Below are positions 53,368-62,333 of a stretch of DNA of 64,000 nucleotides, one piece after another (position 1 is the stretch's first letter; each line of letters begins with the position of its first letter). Below the pieces are notes generated by a model. The model was not told the DNA's origin. It saw only the letters and a program-made list of their open reading frames with translations, and made no database searches. A program made the translations under genes and the position numbers. Location of the stretch: assembly GCA_001931535.1 (NCBI GenBank), contig CP016211.1, positions 5,873,573-5,937,572 on the forward strand. The letters are read 5' to 3'. This DNA comes from Minicystis rosea. Lineage in GTDB: Bacteria > Myxococcota_A > Polyangia > Polyangiales > Polyangiaceae.

Positions 53368-54933
53368 ATGAAGAGAATGTGGCGACCGCTGGTCGCAATG
53401 GCCTCCGTGTGTTCGATGGCTGCCGTATCGATGGGCGGCTGCGCTTCCTCTGCGCCCGCACCCGACGGCGAGAATGTGGCCGAGGCCAATCAAAGCCTCG
53501 TAGTCACGTGCAAATACCTCGACCAGGCCCAATATCCGACGCCCCTACCTTGGCCCGTCGATTTCGATCGCGAGCTGGTGATTCGCGATCTCAGCGTGGT
53601 CGAAGACCCGTGTCGAACCACCTGGGACACGAGCCTCGGCTGCGATCCTTCCACCCTAGGCGTATGGACGTTCGGGCGCCTCATGGAGCAGATGGCCGGC
53701 ACCACGCCGGTGTCCCAATTCGTGGGCGAGTGGCTCGACACCTTCGAGAACTCGCAAACCGTCAACGGCTTCCCCGTGCCCTCGCGCGCGAACGTGCGCC
53801 CGATGCTCATCGATCCTTGGCTCGTGGCCAGCGGCTGCGCCGCGGGCTCGCCCATCGTCGGGCCGGGCGCGTGCACCCTCGACATGCGGTTTTCGCCCTT
53901 CCGGCTCCTCGCCATCGTCAACCGCGTGGATCTCTCCGGCCCTGCCTACGGCGCCGAGAGCCCCGGCGAAGCGCGCTTCGTCTTCGGCATCATCAAGCTC
54001 CGCGACCCCAAGGAAGTCGAAAAGGAAGCCGAAGCAGCCGCGGGGCTCGAGGCGACCGGCGCGGTCAAGATCGGCGATGGCAAGATCGGCGATGGCAAGG
54101 GCGAGGGCAAGAAGGGGCGCCAGCTCCAAGGCGATCCGCTGCGCGCCACGGTCATCCTCGAATACCGCATCCCGCCCACCGTCAAGATCCAGGACTGGAC
54201 GGCTTCGTGGCACGAGCTCAGCAACATCCCGCTCGGCACCGCGGAGTTCAACCAACATCTCCAGAGCCTCACCGACGTCTTCTCCACGCAGAACGCCGAT
54301 TCCTCGCGGCCGAACGTCGGCAGCTCCATCGGTCAGGTGCGCACCAACGAGATCTCGCTCGGCGACGACGGCTTGTGGGAGATGCGCGAATACACGCTCC
54401 AGGACGTGAAGATGGGCCCGGACGGGTTCGGTCTGCGCAACGACACCACCAAGCAGACGCCGGACGACAGCGAGAACACCGATCCTGCGCTGCACAGCTG
54501 GATGCTCGCCGACGAGCCGCTCATCATGGATGTCGATCACGTCGTGCCCAACCAGTTCCTCGGCGGCGTCTCCCGTGAGTCCAGCTTCGTCTGGGGCACC
54601 GCGGTGGTCCCGCCGATGGACCCGCTGGCGCGCCACCACTTCGCGCTCTCCACGTGCAATGGTTGTCACACCAACGCGACGGCCACCGGCTTCACGCACA
54701 TCGACAACCGCCCGCTCGGCAGCCCCGCGGGCCTCTCGAGCTTCCTCGGCGTCTCGCCGGCCCCGAGCGGGGCCAACGACGGCACCCCCGCGACGGTGCA
54801 CGTCAACGGCGACGACATGTTCCCGTTCATCCCGCGCGAGTACAACGAGCCTTGGCGCCGCGTCTGCGAGGTGAACCGCATCCTCCGCAACGATCCCGAT
54901 CCGTACACGCGCCAGAACGGCGGCGTCCACTGA
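53368..54933 (+). CDS. lipoprotein with one haem-c binding motif
   Basis: A 521-residue exported protein. Signal MASVCSMAAVSMGGC gives a lipobox Cys at about 25. The body has conserved blocks (PFRLLAIVNRVDLSG, ARFVFGIIKLRDPK, LEYRIPPTVKIQDWTASWHELSNIPLGT) that I associate only with uncharacterised Polyangia proteins. Near residue 430, STCNGCHTNATATGF is a CxxCH motif that could attach one haem c covalently. Between about 232 and 250 lies a short repeated insertion (KIGDGKIGDGKGEGKKG). No cytochrome-maturation genes are near. Haem binding is inferred from the motif alone. Confidence 0.75.
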   Translation: MKRMWRPLVAMASVCSMAAVSMGGCASSAPAPDGENVAEANQSLVVTCKYLDQAQYPTPLPWPVDFDRELVIRDLSVVEDPCRTTWDTSLGCDPSTLGVWTFGRLMEQMAGTTPVSQFVGEWLDTFENSQTVNGFPVPSRANVRPMLIDPWLVASGCAAGSPIVGPGACTLDMRFSPFRLLAIVNRVDLSGPAYGAESPGEARFVFGIIKLRDPKEVEKEAEAAAGLEATGAVKIGDGKIGDGKGEGKKGRQLQGDPLRATVILEYRIPPTVKIQDWTASWHELSNIPLGTAEFNQHLQSLTDVFSTQNADSSRPNVGSSIGQVRTNEISLGDDGLWEMREYTLQDVKMGPDGFGLRNDTTKQTPDDSENTDPALHSWMLADEPLIMDVDHVVPNQFLGGVSRESSFVWGTAVVPPMDPLARHHFALSTCNGCHTNATATGFTHIDNRPLGSPAGLSSFLGVSPAPSGANDGTPATVHVNGDDMFPFIPREYNEPWRRVCEVNRILRNDPDPYTRQNGGVH

Positions 54934-54942
54934 AGCATGGTT

Positions 54943-54976
54943 GAAGGGAGCGCCGGCACCTCACCGGCGCTCCTTC
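54943..54976. terminator. strong bidirectional terminator
   Basis: GAAGGGAGCGCCGG (54943-54956) pairs with CCGGCGCTCCTTC (54964-54976) through a 13-bp stem with one bulged G and a 7-nt loop, between convergent genes. Confidence 0.75.
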
Positions 54977-55021
54977 GACGTCGTTCGATACGGCGAAATC
55001 ACCGCCGCCGGATACGTGTCT

Positions 55022-55921
55022 TCAGAAATCGTCGTTACAAGCCGTGATCGACGTCCCACAACCATCGAACGTCGACGCCATGCACGCATTGCACGCTTCC
55101 GTCGGAGGCTGATGCGCACAGATGTTGTCCCCGCACGACGCCGCACACGTGGTCTCGCAAATGCAATCGACGAGCGCGTCGTAAACGGGCTTGGAGCTCG
55201 GACACAAGAGGTGGTGATTTCCTCCATAAATCACCGCCGCGCAGGCGAGACACCCGGGTCCTCCTCCGCCGCTGCCCATCGCGCCGCCGCTGCCCGTCGC
55301 ACCACCGGAGCCGCTCGCGCTGCTCGAGCTCGCCGCACCGCCGCTGCCCATGGCGCCTCCGGTGTTCATGCCACCTCCGGTGCCCATGCCGCCGCCGGTG
55401 CCACCGCCGCCGCTCCCGTCGTTGAAGACGTCGCTCGGGAAACGCAGGCAGCGGCCGCCCACACAATACGAAGGCGGAGCGTCGGGCGAGCACGCAATCC
55501 CATCCTCCGAAGGCACGAACATCGGGCTCGCCATGATGCAGACCCCGATTTGGCAAGGGTCGGCGACCGACGGCGGATCTTCGGCGGACGCGGTGGTGAG
55601 CGTCCCGTCGGCGCACACCTGGGTGATGCAGTCGCCCGCCAACTGCTCGTCGGGCGGGGCCGTTCCATCGGTCACGGGCACCGTCGTGCAGCTCCCTCCC
55701 AAGCACGCGGCCACGTTGCAGGGGTCATCGCTCACGGGACAGTCGTCCGCGGTGATGCAAGTCGCCGTTACATCCGCGCTCGGCCCACAGCTCATGGGCT
55801 CGCTCGAGAAGCATCCACGCGAGGACGCACTGCTTCTCTCCTTGCATCCCTCACATTGGCACCCTCCGATGGAGAGCACGGGCAACCACGCGAGGAGCGC
55901 AAGCCTCCAGACATTCGGCAT
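55022..55921 (-). CDS. Cys-rich lipoprotein with Gly/Ser linker
   Basis: A 299-residue lipoprotein. Signal LALLAWLPVLSIGGC gives a lipobox Cys at about 20. The N-terminal half is Cys-rich in the style of the CxxxxxC units seen in other surface proteins here (ITADDCPVSDDPCNVAACLGGSCTTVPVTDGT, PCQIGVCIMASPMFVPSEDGIAC). A long linker (GGGGTGGGMGTGGGMNTGGAMG, residues about 170-215) joins a C-terminal Cys cluster: GCLACAAVIYGG, CICETTCAASCGDNICAHQPPTEACNACMASTFDGC. GGAGG lies 8 bases before the ATG at 55921. Likely a surface structural or adhesion protein. Confidence 0.8.
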   Translation of the reverse strand: MPNVWRLALLAWLPVLSIGGCQCEGCKERSSASSRGCFSSEPMSCGPSADVTATCITADDCPVSDDPCNVAACLGGSCTTVPVTDGTAPPDEQLAGDCITQVCADGTLTTASAEDPPSVADPCQIGVCIMASPMFVPSEDGIACSPDAPPSYCVGGRCLRFPSDVFNDGSGGGGTGGGMGTGGGMNTGGAMGSGGAASSSSASGSGGATGSGGAMGSGGGGPGCLACAAVIYGGNHHLLCPSSKPVYDALVDCICETTCAASCGDNICAHQPPTEACNACMASTFDGCGTSITACNDDF

Positions 55922-56141
55922 GACGAGGACCTCCCAAAAGCGAAGCGAATGAAGCGAGCCATCGCAGTATAGGCGTCTCGCCTTCGCCGTTGAAGCAGTC
56001 CCCGCTCTCCGTCGACGCGCCCGATCGCCCCAGACTCGTCCGACGAGCGCCCCCGGCGAGCGGAACGTGAGGCGCGAGGTCTCCTCGACCCACGGCGCGC
56101 CTCGCACCGTCGGTCGAGCTCGTTCGAGCCAGGCCGGATTC

Positions 56142-56302
56142 AACGCCAAGGCGCCAAGAAACAAAGACGCAAAAAGGCAAAGAGGCTCAATCTCCCTCGC
56201 CTTTTTTGCGCCTTGGTGTCTTCCGAGAGCGAGACGCAAAGACGCAAAGAGGCTCGTTCTCCCTGCCTTTTTGCGTCTTTGCGCCTCTTGCGCCTTGGCG
56301 TT
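56142..56302. repeat. large hairpin built from inverted dispersed repeats
   Basis: Outer arms AACGCCAAGGCGC at 56142-56154 and its complement at 56290-56302 enclose nested inverted copies of the CGCAAAAAGGC/GCCTTTTTGCG repeat. The flanking GTTCCTTCTCCCTCTC sequence is shared with the copies at 15.4 and 45.7 kb. Confidence 0.8.
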
Positions 56303-56388
56303 CCTTCTCCCTCTCGAGATCGAAATGCGGAACGATTCTTCGCTCGCTCTCCCCGCGTGCAGGTCGCTCGCGATGTCGCGAACGGAAC

Positions 56389-56979
<591 letters not shown>

Positions 56980-57082
56980 CGATTCCTCCAGGGATCCCCC
57001 GTGCGGCGTGCGCTCTCTAGCAGACTGCGCGGCCACGCGCGCCCCTTCCCGTACGACCGGTCCCGAGCTAATCCTCCTCTTC

Positions 57083-60001
57083 GTGAATCGCCCTCGCGGC
57101 CCCGGTGGACGCAACGGATCGGGCCTCGATCCGAAGACAGCCGCGCGCCTGCGCGATCTGCTCGACGCGACCGCCCCGCCCACCGAGGTGCGCCGCCCTC
57201 CGCCGCCGCCCGCGACGCGGATCGAGCTCACCTACGTCCTCGAGCTCGAAGGCACTGGAGAAGAACGCCGCCCCGTCCTCGCCGTGTGGCAGCGCCGTAT
57301 CCCGCCCGACGCCCGGCCCGAGCCTTGGGAGCCGGCGCCGGTGACCGCGAAGATCGTCGATCGCTGGCCCATGGGCGACGATCGCGCGCTCCTCCGCGCC
57401 ATCGTCGATGCCTCGACCAACACGGCCTCGCTGCGCATCGGCGGTGACGAGGGGCCGCGTTCCTCCTTCGCCCTCTCGCGCGCCGCGAGCGCGCGCCTCT
57501 TGCCGATGCTGGGCCGGAGCGGCCGCTTCCGCTTGCATCGCCGTCACGAAGGCCGGCCGCTCGTCTACCAGGAGACGCCGTGGGCCTTTCGCCTGCGCGT
57601 CACCGTCGTCACGCCCGATCCCGCCGCGCCGCCCGTGTGGGACGTGGAGGGCGTGCTGCGATCGGGGGCCACCGAGATCCCGCTCGCGGCCGTCGACTAT
57701 CTCCTCGACGGCGGCTTCGTCATCGTCGGCGAGCGCCTCGCGCGCATCGACGACGGCGGCGCGACCTCGTGGGTCGGCATGCTGCGCATGCACAAGCGCA
57801 TGCGCATCCCGGAGACGCGGCGCACGACCTTCCTCGAAGAGCTGTATGCCACGGTCGATCCGCCGATCGATCTCCCCGACGGCATCGCCATCGATCAGAT
57901 CGCCGCGCCGCCCACGCCGCGCCTCCTCGTGCATCCGCCGAGCCCGAACGCGCCTTCGGCCCCGCTCTTCGCGGAGCTCTCGTTCCTCTACGACGGCGCC
58001 GTCATCCCCTCACGCCGGCCGGGTCGATTGGCCTTCGACGCCGCGCGCTCCGCGATCGTGCGTCGCGATCCCGAAGCCGAAAACAAGGCCCGCGCGCGCC
58101 TCGAAGCGCTCGGCGTCGAGCCTCTCCCGAAGGGCCCGGCCGCCGCTCCGCCCGAAGGCGCGCACCTCGCGATCGCGCCGCCGCGCCTCGCCGGAATCGT
58201 CTCCACGCTCACCGAAGAGGGCTTCCGCGTCGAGGCCGCCGCCGGCAAGACGTACCGCGCCGCGCGCGATTTCAAGATGCGCATCGCCTCGGGCGTGGAC
58301 TGGTTCGATCTCGAAGGCGACGTCGATTTCGACGGCCGGCACGTGGCCCTCCCCGACGTGCTCGAAGCGCTCCGCCGCGGCGACAAGAGCGTGCTCCTCG
58401 ACGATGGATCGATCGGCCTCCTCCCCGAAGAGTGGCTCGGCCGGCACGGGCTCGTGCTCCGCCTCGGCGCGGCGCAACGTGATCGTGTCCGATTCACACG
58501 AAGTCAGCTCCCGCTCCTGACCGCGCTCACGCAGGCCGATCCGCGCGTGCGCGCCGACGACGCCTTCGTGGCCACGCACGCGCCGCTCGTGATCGAAGGC
58601 GCCGTCGAGCCCCTCGATCCGCCCGAGGGCTTCCGCGGCTCGCTGCGCGCGTACCAGCGCGAGGGCTTGGGCTGGCTCACCGCGGTCGGCCGCTCCGGCC
58701 TCGGCGGCCTCCTCGCCGACGACATGGGCCTCGGCAAGACGGTGCAGCTCCTCGCGCTCCTCGCCGGCCAGCGCGGCCGCCCCTCGCTCGTGGTCGCGCC
58801 GCGCTCGCTCGTCTTCAACTGGAAGCGCGAGGCCGCGCAGTTCACGCCCGGCCTACGCGTGCTCGATCACACGGGCGGCGATCGCAAACCACCGAGCGCG
58901 CATTTCAACGACTACGATCTCGTGCTCACCACCTACGGCACCCTGCGCCGCGACGCCGACGCGCTCGCCGACATCGACTTCGGCTACGTGGTGCTCGACG
59001 AGGCCCAGGCCATCAAGAACGATGGCTCGGACACGTCCCGCGCCGCGCGCCGCCTGCGCGCCGAGCGCCGCGTGGCGCTCTCGGGCACGCCCGTGGAGAA
59101 CCACCTCGGCGAGCTCTGGTCCATCGTCGAGTTCTTGAACCCCGGCATGCTCGGACGCGCCTCCGCGTGGAAGGCCGCGACCGACGCGCGCCCGAGCCCC
59201 GACGCGGTCGCGCTCCTCGGCCGCGCCCTGCGCCCCATCCTCCTCCGCCGCACCAAGGCCGAGGTCGCGCGCGATCTCCCCGCGCGCATGGACGAGACCT
59301 GGATCTGCGAGCTCGACGCGCCCGCGCGCGCCCTCTACGACGAGCTGCGCGCGCGCTTCCGCGACGAGCTGCTCCACAAGGTCCGCGCCGACGGCATGGC
59401 CTCGGCGGGCACCCGCGTGCTCGAAGCGCTCCTCCGCCTGCGCCAGGCCGCGTGTCACCCGGGCCTGCTCGATCCCGAGCGCAAGAGCGAGCGGAGCGCC
59501 AAGCTCGCGACGCTCATCCCCGAGCTCATCGCCCTGCGCGAGAGCGGACAGAAGGCGCTCGTCTTCTCGCAGTTCCGCTCGCTCCTCGATCTCGTGCGCC
59601 CCGCGCTCGAAGCCGAGGGCATCACCTGCGCGCAGCTCGACGGATCGACCCGCGATCGCGAAGGCCTCGTGGCCCGCTTCCAGAACGATCCTTCGCTCGG
59701 CGTGCTGCTCGTGAGCCTCAAGGCCGGCGGCGTGGGGCTGAACCTCACCGCCGCCGAATACGTGTTCCTCCTCGACCCGTGGTGGAACCCGGCCGCCGAA
59801 GCGCAGGCCATCGATCGCGCCCACCGCATCGGCCAGACGAAGCCCGTCTTCGCCTATCGCCTCATCGCCAAAGACACCGTAGAAGAGCGCATCGCCGAGC
59901 TCCAACAGCAGAAGCGCGCCCTCGCCGAGAGCGTGATTCGCGGCGACGGCGCCCCCCTGCGCGAGCTCTCCGTCGATGATCTCGAGCGGCTCTTGTCATA
60001 A
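57083..60001 (+). CDS. SNF2-family DEAD/DEAH-like helicase
   Basis: About 972 residues. The N-terminal 500 residues (LTYVLELEGTGEERRPVLAVWQRR...) are the bacterial SNF2-associated region. The helicase core begins RAYQREGLGWLTAVGRSGLGGLLADDMGLGKTVQLLALL (Walker A). Motif II is DFGYVVLDEAQAIKN, motif III RVALSGTPVENHLGELWSI, and the C-terminal lobe contains QKALVFSQFRSLLDLVRPAL, LLVSLKAGGVGLNLTAAEYVFLLDPWWNPAAEAQAIDRAHRIGQ. All SNF2 motifs are intact. Such ATP-dependent DNA translocases remodel protein-DNA complexes. The start is uncertain: GTG at 57083 is used although no ribosome-binding site is visible. Confidence 0.92.
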   Translation: MNRPRGPGGRNGSGLDPKTAARLRDLLDATAPPTEVRRPPPPPATRIELTYVLELEGTGEERRPVLAVWQRRIPPDARPEPWEPAPVTAKIVDRWPMGDDRALLRAIVDASTNTASLRIGGDEGPRSSFALSRAASARLLPMLGRSGRFRLHRRHEGRPLVYQETPWAFRLRVTVVTPDPAAPPVWDVEGVLRSGATEIPLAAVDYLLDGGFVIVGERLARIDDGGATSWVGMLRMHKRMRIPETRRTTFLEELYATVDPPIDLPDGIAIDQIAAPPTPRLLVHPPSPNAPSAPLFAELSFLYDGAVIPSRRPGRLAFDAARSAIVRRDPEAENKARARLEALGVEPLPKGPAAAPPEGAHLAIAPPRLAGIVSTLTEEGFRVEAAAGKTYRAARDFKMRIASGVDWFDLEGDVDFDGRHVALPDVLEALRRGDKSVLLDDGSIGLLPEEWLGRHGLVLRLGAAQRDRVRFTRSQLPLLTALTQADPRVRADDAFVATHAPLVIEGAVEPLDPPEGFRGSLRAYQREGLGWLTAVGRSGLGGLLADDMGLGKTVQLLALLAGQRGRPSLVVAPRSLVFNWKREAAQFTPGLRVLDHTGGDRKPPSAHFNDYDLVLTTYGTLRRDADALADIDFGYVVLDEAQAIKNDGSDTSRAARRLRAERRVALSGTPVENHLGELWSIVEFLNPGMLGRASAWKAATDARPSPDAVALLGRALRPILLRRTKAEVARDLPARMDETWICELDAPARALYDELRARFRDELLHKVRADGMASAGTRVLEALLRLRQAACHPGLLDPERKSERSAKLATLIPELIALRESGQKALVFSQFRSLLDLVRPALEAEGITCAQLDGSTRDREGLVARFQNDPSLGVLLVSLKAGGVGLNLTAAEYVFLLDPWWNPAAEAQAIDRAHRIGQTKPVFAYRLIAKDTVEERIAELQQQKRALAESVIRGDGAPLRELSVDDLERLLS

Positions 60002-60239
60002 AGCGTGCTCGCACCTTCATCGCTGAAGCGCCCGCGCCGTCACCGCTGACATGCTGTCTCCGCGAGCCGGAAGCCCCAAAGACGCTTCCCGCCCGCACCG
60101 TGCTCATTCACACGGCTGATGACTCTGTCCGTGAGCGCGTATCTCGATACGACGAGCGCCAGGCCCGAAGCGGCGAAACGCCCTGGAAATTGCGGGTGGA
60201 TCGCGGGGTGGTGGGGCCCCGACGGCTCCGCCGGTGGGG

Positions 60240-60263
60240 CGGCGGGGACGCGAGTCCCCGCCG
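60240..60263. terminator. strong hairpin terminator between convergent genes
   Basis: CGGCGGGGAC (60240-60249) pairs perfectly with GTCCCCGCCG (60254-60263) around a GCGA tetraloop, 6 bp beyond the stop of the minus-strand gene. A second G/C hairpin lies just upstream (about 60213-60240). Confidence 0.7.
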
Positions 60264-60269
60264 TGTGAA

Positions 60270-60980
60270 TCAAAGCGTGGGGAGCTTGGAGAAGATCGGC
60301 GCGAACGAGGCCTGGTACTCGTCCCGGAGCTGGTCGAGCTCATTGGCGAGCTCCACGGCGATCTCGGTCACGCCGGCCTCGGCGTCAGCCGGGAGCTTCA
60401 AATCGCCATAGGCGCTCTCCCAGCAGCCGCCGTAAAGCGAGGAGTCGGGCGCGGAGACCTCAAGTGTCGCCCAGCAGGGATAAAACGCGCTCCACCCACC
60501 GGCGATCTTCTTGCCGGCGGTGCCCCCGCTCGTGGCGATCTCCTGCTTGAAGCGCACGCTGTAGCTGGTGAGGAGCGACGTGACATCGTCGCTCGCCTGC
60601 TTCACCAGGGAATCGATGCTGCTCGCCATCGAAGCCGACATGGCCGCATCGCCGTAGACGGGCTCGAAGCACGTCGAGCGCACGTCCTCCTCGGCGAGAT
60701 CGCCGAAGCGCGTGTCCGCCCAGCAGCCGAAGAAATCGTCGTACGTACCCGGCGACGGGACCGTCATCGCCCAAACGCAATCACAGACGTGGCTCGCCGG
60801 ATACGTCGCCGAGGATTGGAGGGTGCCGTCGAGCCCGTGGCTATTCCCGTAGTTGTTACAAGCCTGGGAGCAGGGGAGATTGCTGACGTTCGCGATCTGT
60901 TTCTTGACGGTGGCGCCGGCCGAAGCCGAGATGCAAGCGACGGAGATCAGCGCAGCAGTGAAAGAAAAGGCCTTGTTCAT
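60270..60980 (-). CDS. secreted protein of unknown function
   Basis: A 236-residue exported protein. Signal peptide AFSFTAALISVACISASAGA is cleaved probably before ATVKKQ. The mature part contains a Cys-bearing segment (SNLPCSQACNNYGNSHGLDG, SHVCDCVWAMTV, FFGCWADTRFGDL), a Ser-rich helical middle (AAMSASMASSIDSLVKQASDDVTSLL) and GGWSAFYPCWATLEV, LYGGCWESAYGDL. The repeated G-C-W-x-(S/D) blocks, FFGCWADTRFGDL and YGGCWESAYGDL, suggest an internal duplication. No known domain. GGAGCGGATC is a good ribosome-binding site for ATG 60980. A double palindrome and candidate promoter lie 250-320 bp upstream. Confidence 0.75.
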   Translation of the reverse strand: MNKAFSFTAALISVACISASAGATVKKQIANVSNLPCSQACNNYGNSHGLDGTLQSSATYPASHVCDCVWAMTVPSPGTYDDFFGCWADTRFGDLAEEDVRSTCFEPVYGDAAMSASMASSIDSLVKQASDDVTSLLTSYSVRFKQEIATSGGTAGKKIAGGWSAFYPCWATLEVSAPDSSLYGGCWESAYGDLKLPADAEAGVTEIAVELANELDQLRDEYQASFAPIFSKLPTL

Positions 60981-61229
60981 GATCCGCTCCTCTCGATTCG
61001 ATGATGGGGAGAGCGTCTGTCGGAGTCGGGCCGAGCCGCGTCCAAAGCCGTTCATCCGCCGCACGCGGGCGCGAGCACGCGTGTGACGTGATGACGGACA
61101 TGGCCTCTCGGCACACCCATGCTCGTGACCCGAGCACACGGAAAACACCGTGGCTCCGCGGGCCGAGAACGGGTGCTCCGCTTCGACGCTCCAAGGAAGC
61201 CCGCCGCCCAGCGCGGCGAACGAGCGGCC

Positions 61230-61258
61230 ACCGTACGCGCCGCTCGGAGACCGGTCAA
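61230..61258 (-). promoter_or_regulatory. candidate sigma-70-type promoter
   Basis: On the minus strand, TTGACC (61258-61253) is followed after exactly 17 bp by TACGGT (61235-61230). It would transcribe the secreted-protein gene with a leader of about 240 nt. It abuts the four-half-site operator, which supports regulation. Confidence 0.45.
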
Positions 61259-61263
61259 TTCAT

Positions 61264-61301
61264 TTTTGTAGCCTACAAAATCGATTTTGTAAATTACAAA
61301 A
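61264..61301. promoter_or_regulatory. tandem palindromic operator with four half-sites
   Basis: TTTTGTA-gcc-TACAAAA at 61264-61280 and TTTTGTA-aat-TACAAAA at 61285-61301 are separated by tcga; the central 18 bp are also a perfect palindrome. The AT-rich site stands out sharply from its GC-rich surroundings. It lies between a TetR gene and the secreted-protein gene, just upstream of a candidate promoter. The TetR protein is the obvious candidate ligand, but this is inference. Confidence 0.7.
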
Positions 61302-61415
61302 CACACCGTCGAGACATGGCAAATCACCGGCGAATGCCGCCGTCACCCGCGCTGCGAATGGACCTCGGGACGCCGCCGAACGCGGTCGTCGTTCACGCAC
61401 GGCGAGCGCGGATCG

Positions 61416-62177
61416 CTACGCTCGGGGCTTCGGAGAGCGAGCGCGCTTGGCGGTGGGCTTGGGATCGACCTCCGCTTCGCGCGCCGGCGTGCGGAGGGCG
61501 TCCACCCAGACGACCAGGCGCTCGAGCAGCGCATCGGCCCGCTCGGCAGGCCGCAGATCACGATGGACGAGGTGCGTGATGCCGAGCCCCCAAAGGGTCG
61601 CGAGGATGAGCTCGACATCCTCGCCGTCGGCTTCGTAGCCCGCGCCCATCCCACCGGCGATCAAGAGGCGCACGATCGACGCGCTCTGGACGAGCTGCTC
61701 CTGCAGCTCCCGGTTCTCGACGGACGCCAGCACCGCGCTGAGGAGCACGCGTGTGCGATCGCTGTCCTTCGCGGTCGACTTGAGGATCTCGAGGGTGCGC
61801 GCGCGGGCCTCCGTGGGCTCGGTCGGCCAGCTCCGGCCCGCGAGGGTCTTGGCGAGATCCTCGACGATGGCCTGAATCGAGCGCTGCGCCACGGCCGCGA
61901 GCAAATCGCTCTTGCGGGGGAAGTAATAGGTCAGGTGCCCCTGCGGCACACCGGCGGCGCGCGCCACGTCGGTTTGCGTGAAGTCCGCGCCGGCGTGCTC
62001 GCGCATCAAGCGGAGACCGGCGTCGAGGATGCGCTCGCGCGGCGAGGTTCGCTCGTTCGCGGCCTCGTCGATCGGAGCCGCGGGCGCACGGCGTGCGGTG
62101 CTCCCCTTGCGCTTGCTTGTAGCGCTCCCCTTGCGCTTGCTTGTGGCGCTCCCCTTGCGCTTCGAGGTCGGCTTCAT
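61416..62177 (-). CDS. TetR/AcrR family transcriptional regulator
   Basis: A 253-residue regulator. Residues 1-27 are a basic tail containing three tandem copies of TSKRKGSA/T. The TetR DNA-binding domain follows: RERILDAGLRLMREHAGADFTQTDVARAAGVPQGHLTYYFPRKSDLLAAVAQR (about 45-95), with the helix-turn-helix TQTDVARAAGVPQGHLTYYF. The C-terminal ligand-binding region has VENRELQEQLVQSASIVRLLIAGG. The C-terminus is again basic (PKPTAKRARSPKPRA). A tandem palindrome lies directly downstream of the gene. Ligand unknown. Confidence 0.93.
   Translation of the reverse strand: MKPTSKRKGSATSKRKGSATSKRKGSTARRAPAAPIDEAANERTSPRERILDAGLRLMREHAGADFTQTDVARAAGVPQGHLTYYFPRKSDLLAAVAQRSIQAIVEDLAKTLAGRSWPTEPTEARARTLEILKSTAKDSDRTRVLLSAVLASVENRELQEQLVQSASIVRLLIAGGMGAGYEADGEDVELILATLWGLGITHLVHRDLRPAERADALLERLVVWVDALRTPAREAEVDPKPTAKRARSPKPRA
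62105..62160 (-). repeat. 24-bp tandem repeats in the TetR N-terminus
   Basis: The unit containing GCTTGTAGCGCTCCCCTTGC (plus-strand reading) is repeated about three times and encodes the TSKRKGSA copies at the start of the TetR protein. Confidence 0.8.
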
Positions 62178-62333
62178 CAGCGAGCGCGGAGACCCTAGCC
62201 CGCCTCGCACGCCGGGGGCAAGGTCGGCGCACACCGCCGCGGTGCCGCTCGTCACATCAAAGGATCTCGTGCCCCGCGCGATCGACGCCCCCTCGTCGTC
62301 GATCGCTGGAGCAAGCGCGCGGATGAAAGCTGG

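Larger units (their letters stand above)
60981..61415. other. regulatory intergenic region
   Basis: About 435 bp between the secreted-protein gene and the TetR gene. It contains the operator (61264-61301) and candidate promoter (61230-61258); the rest shows nothing I can assign. Confidence 0.5.
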
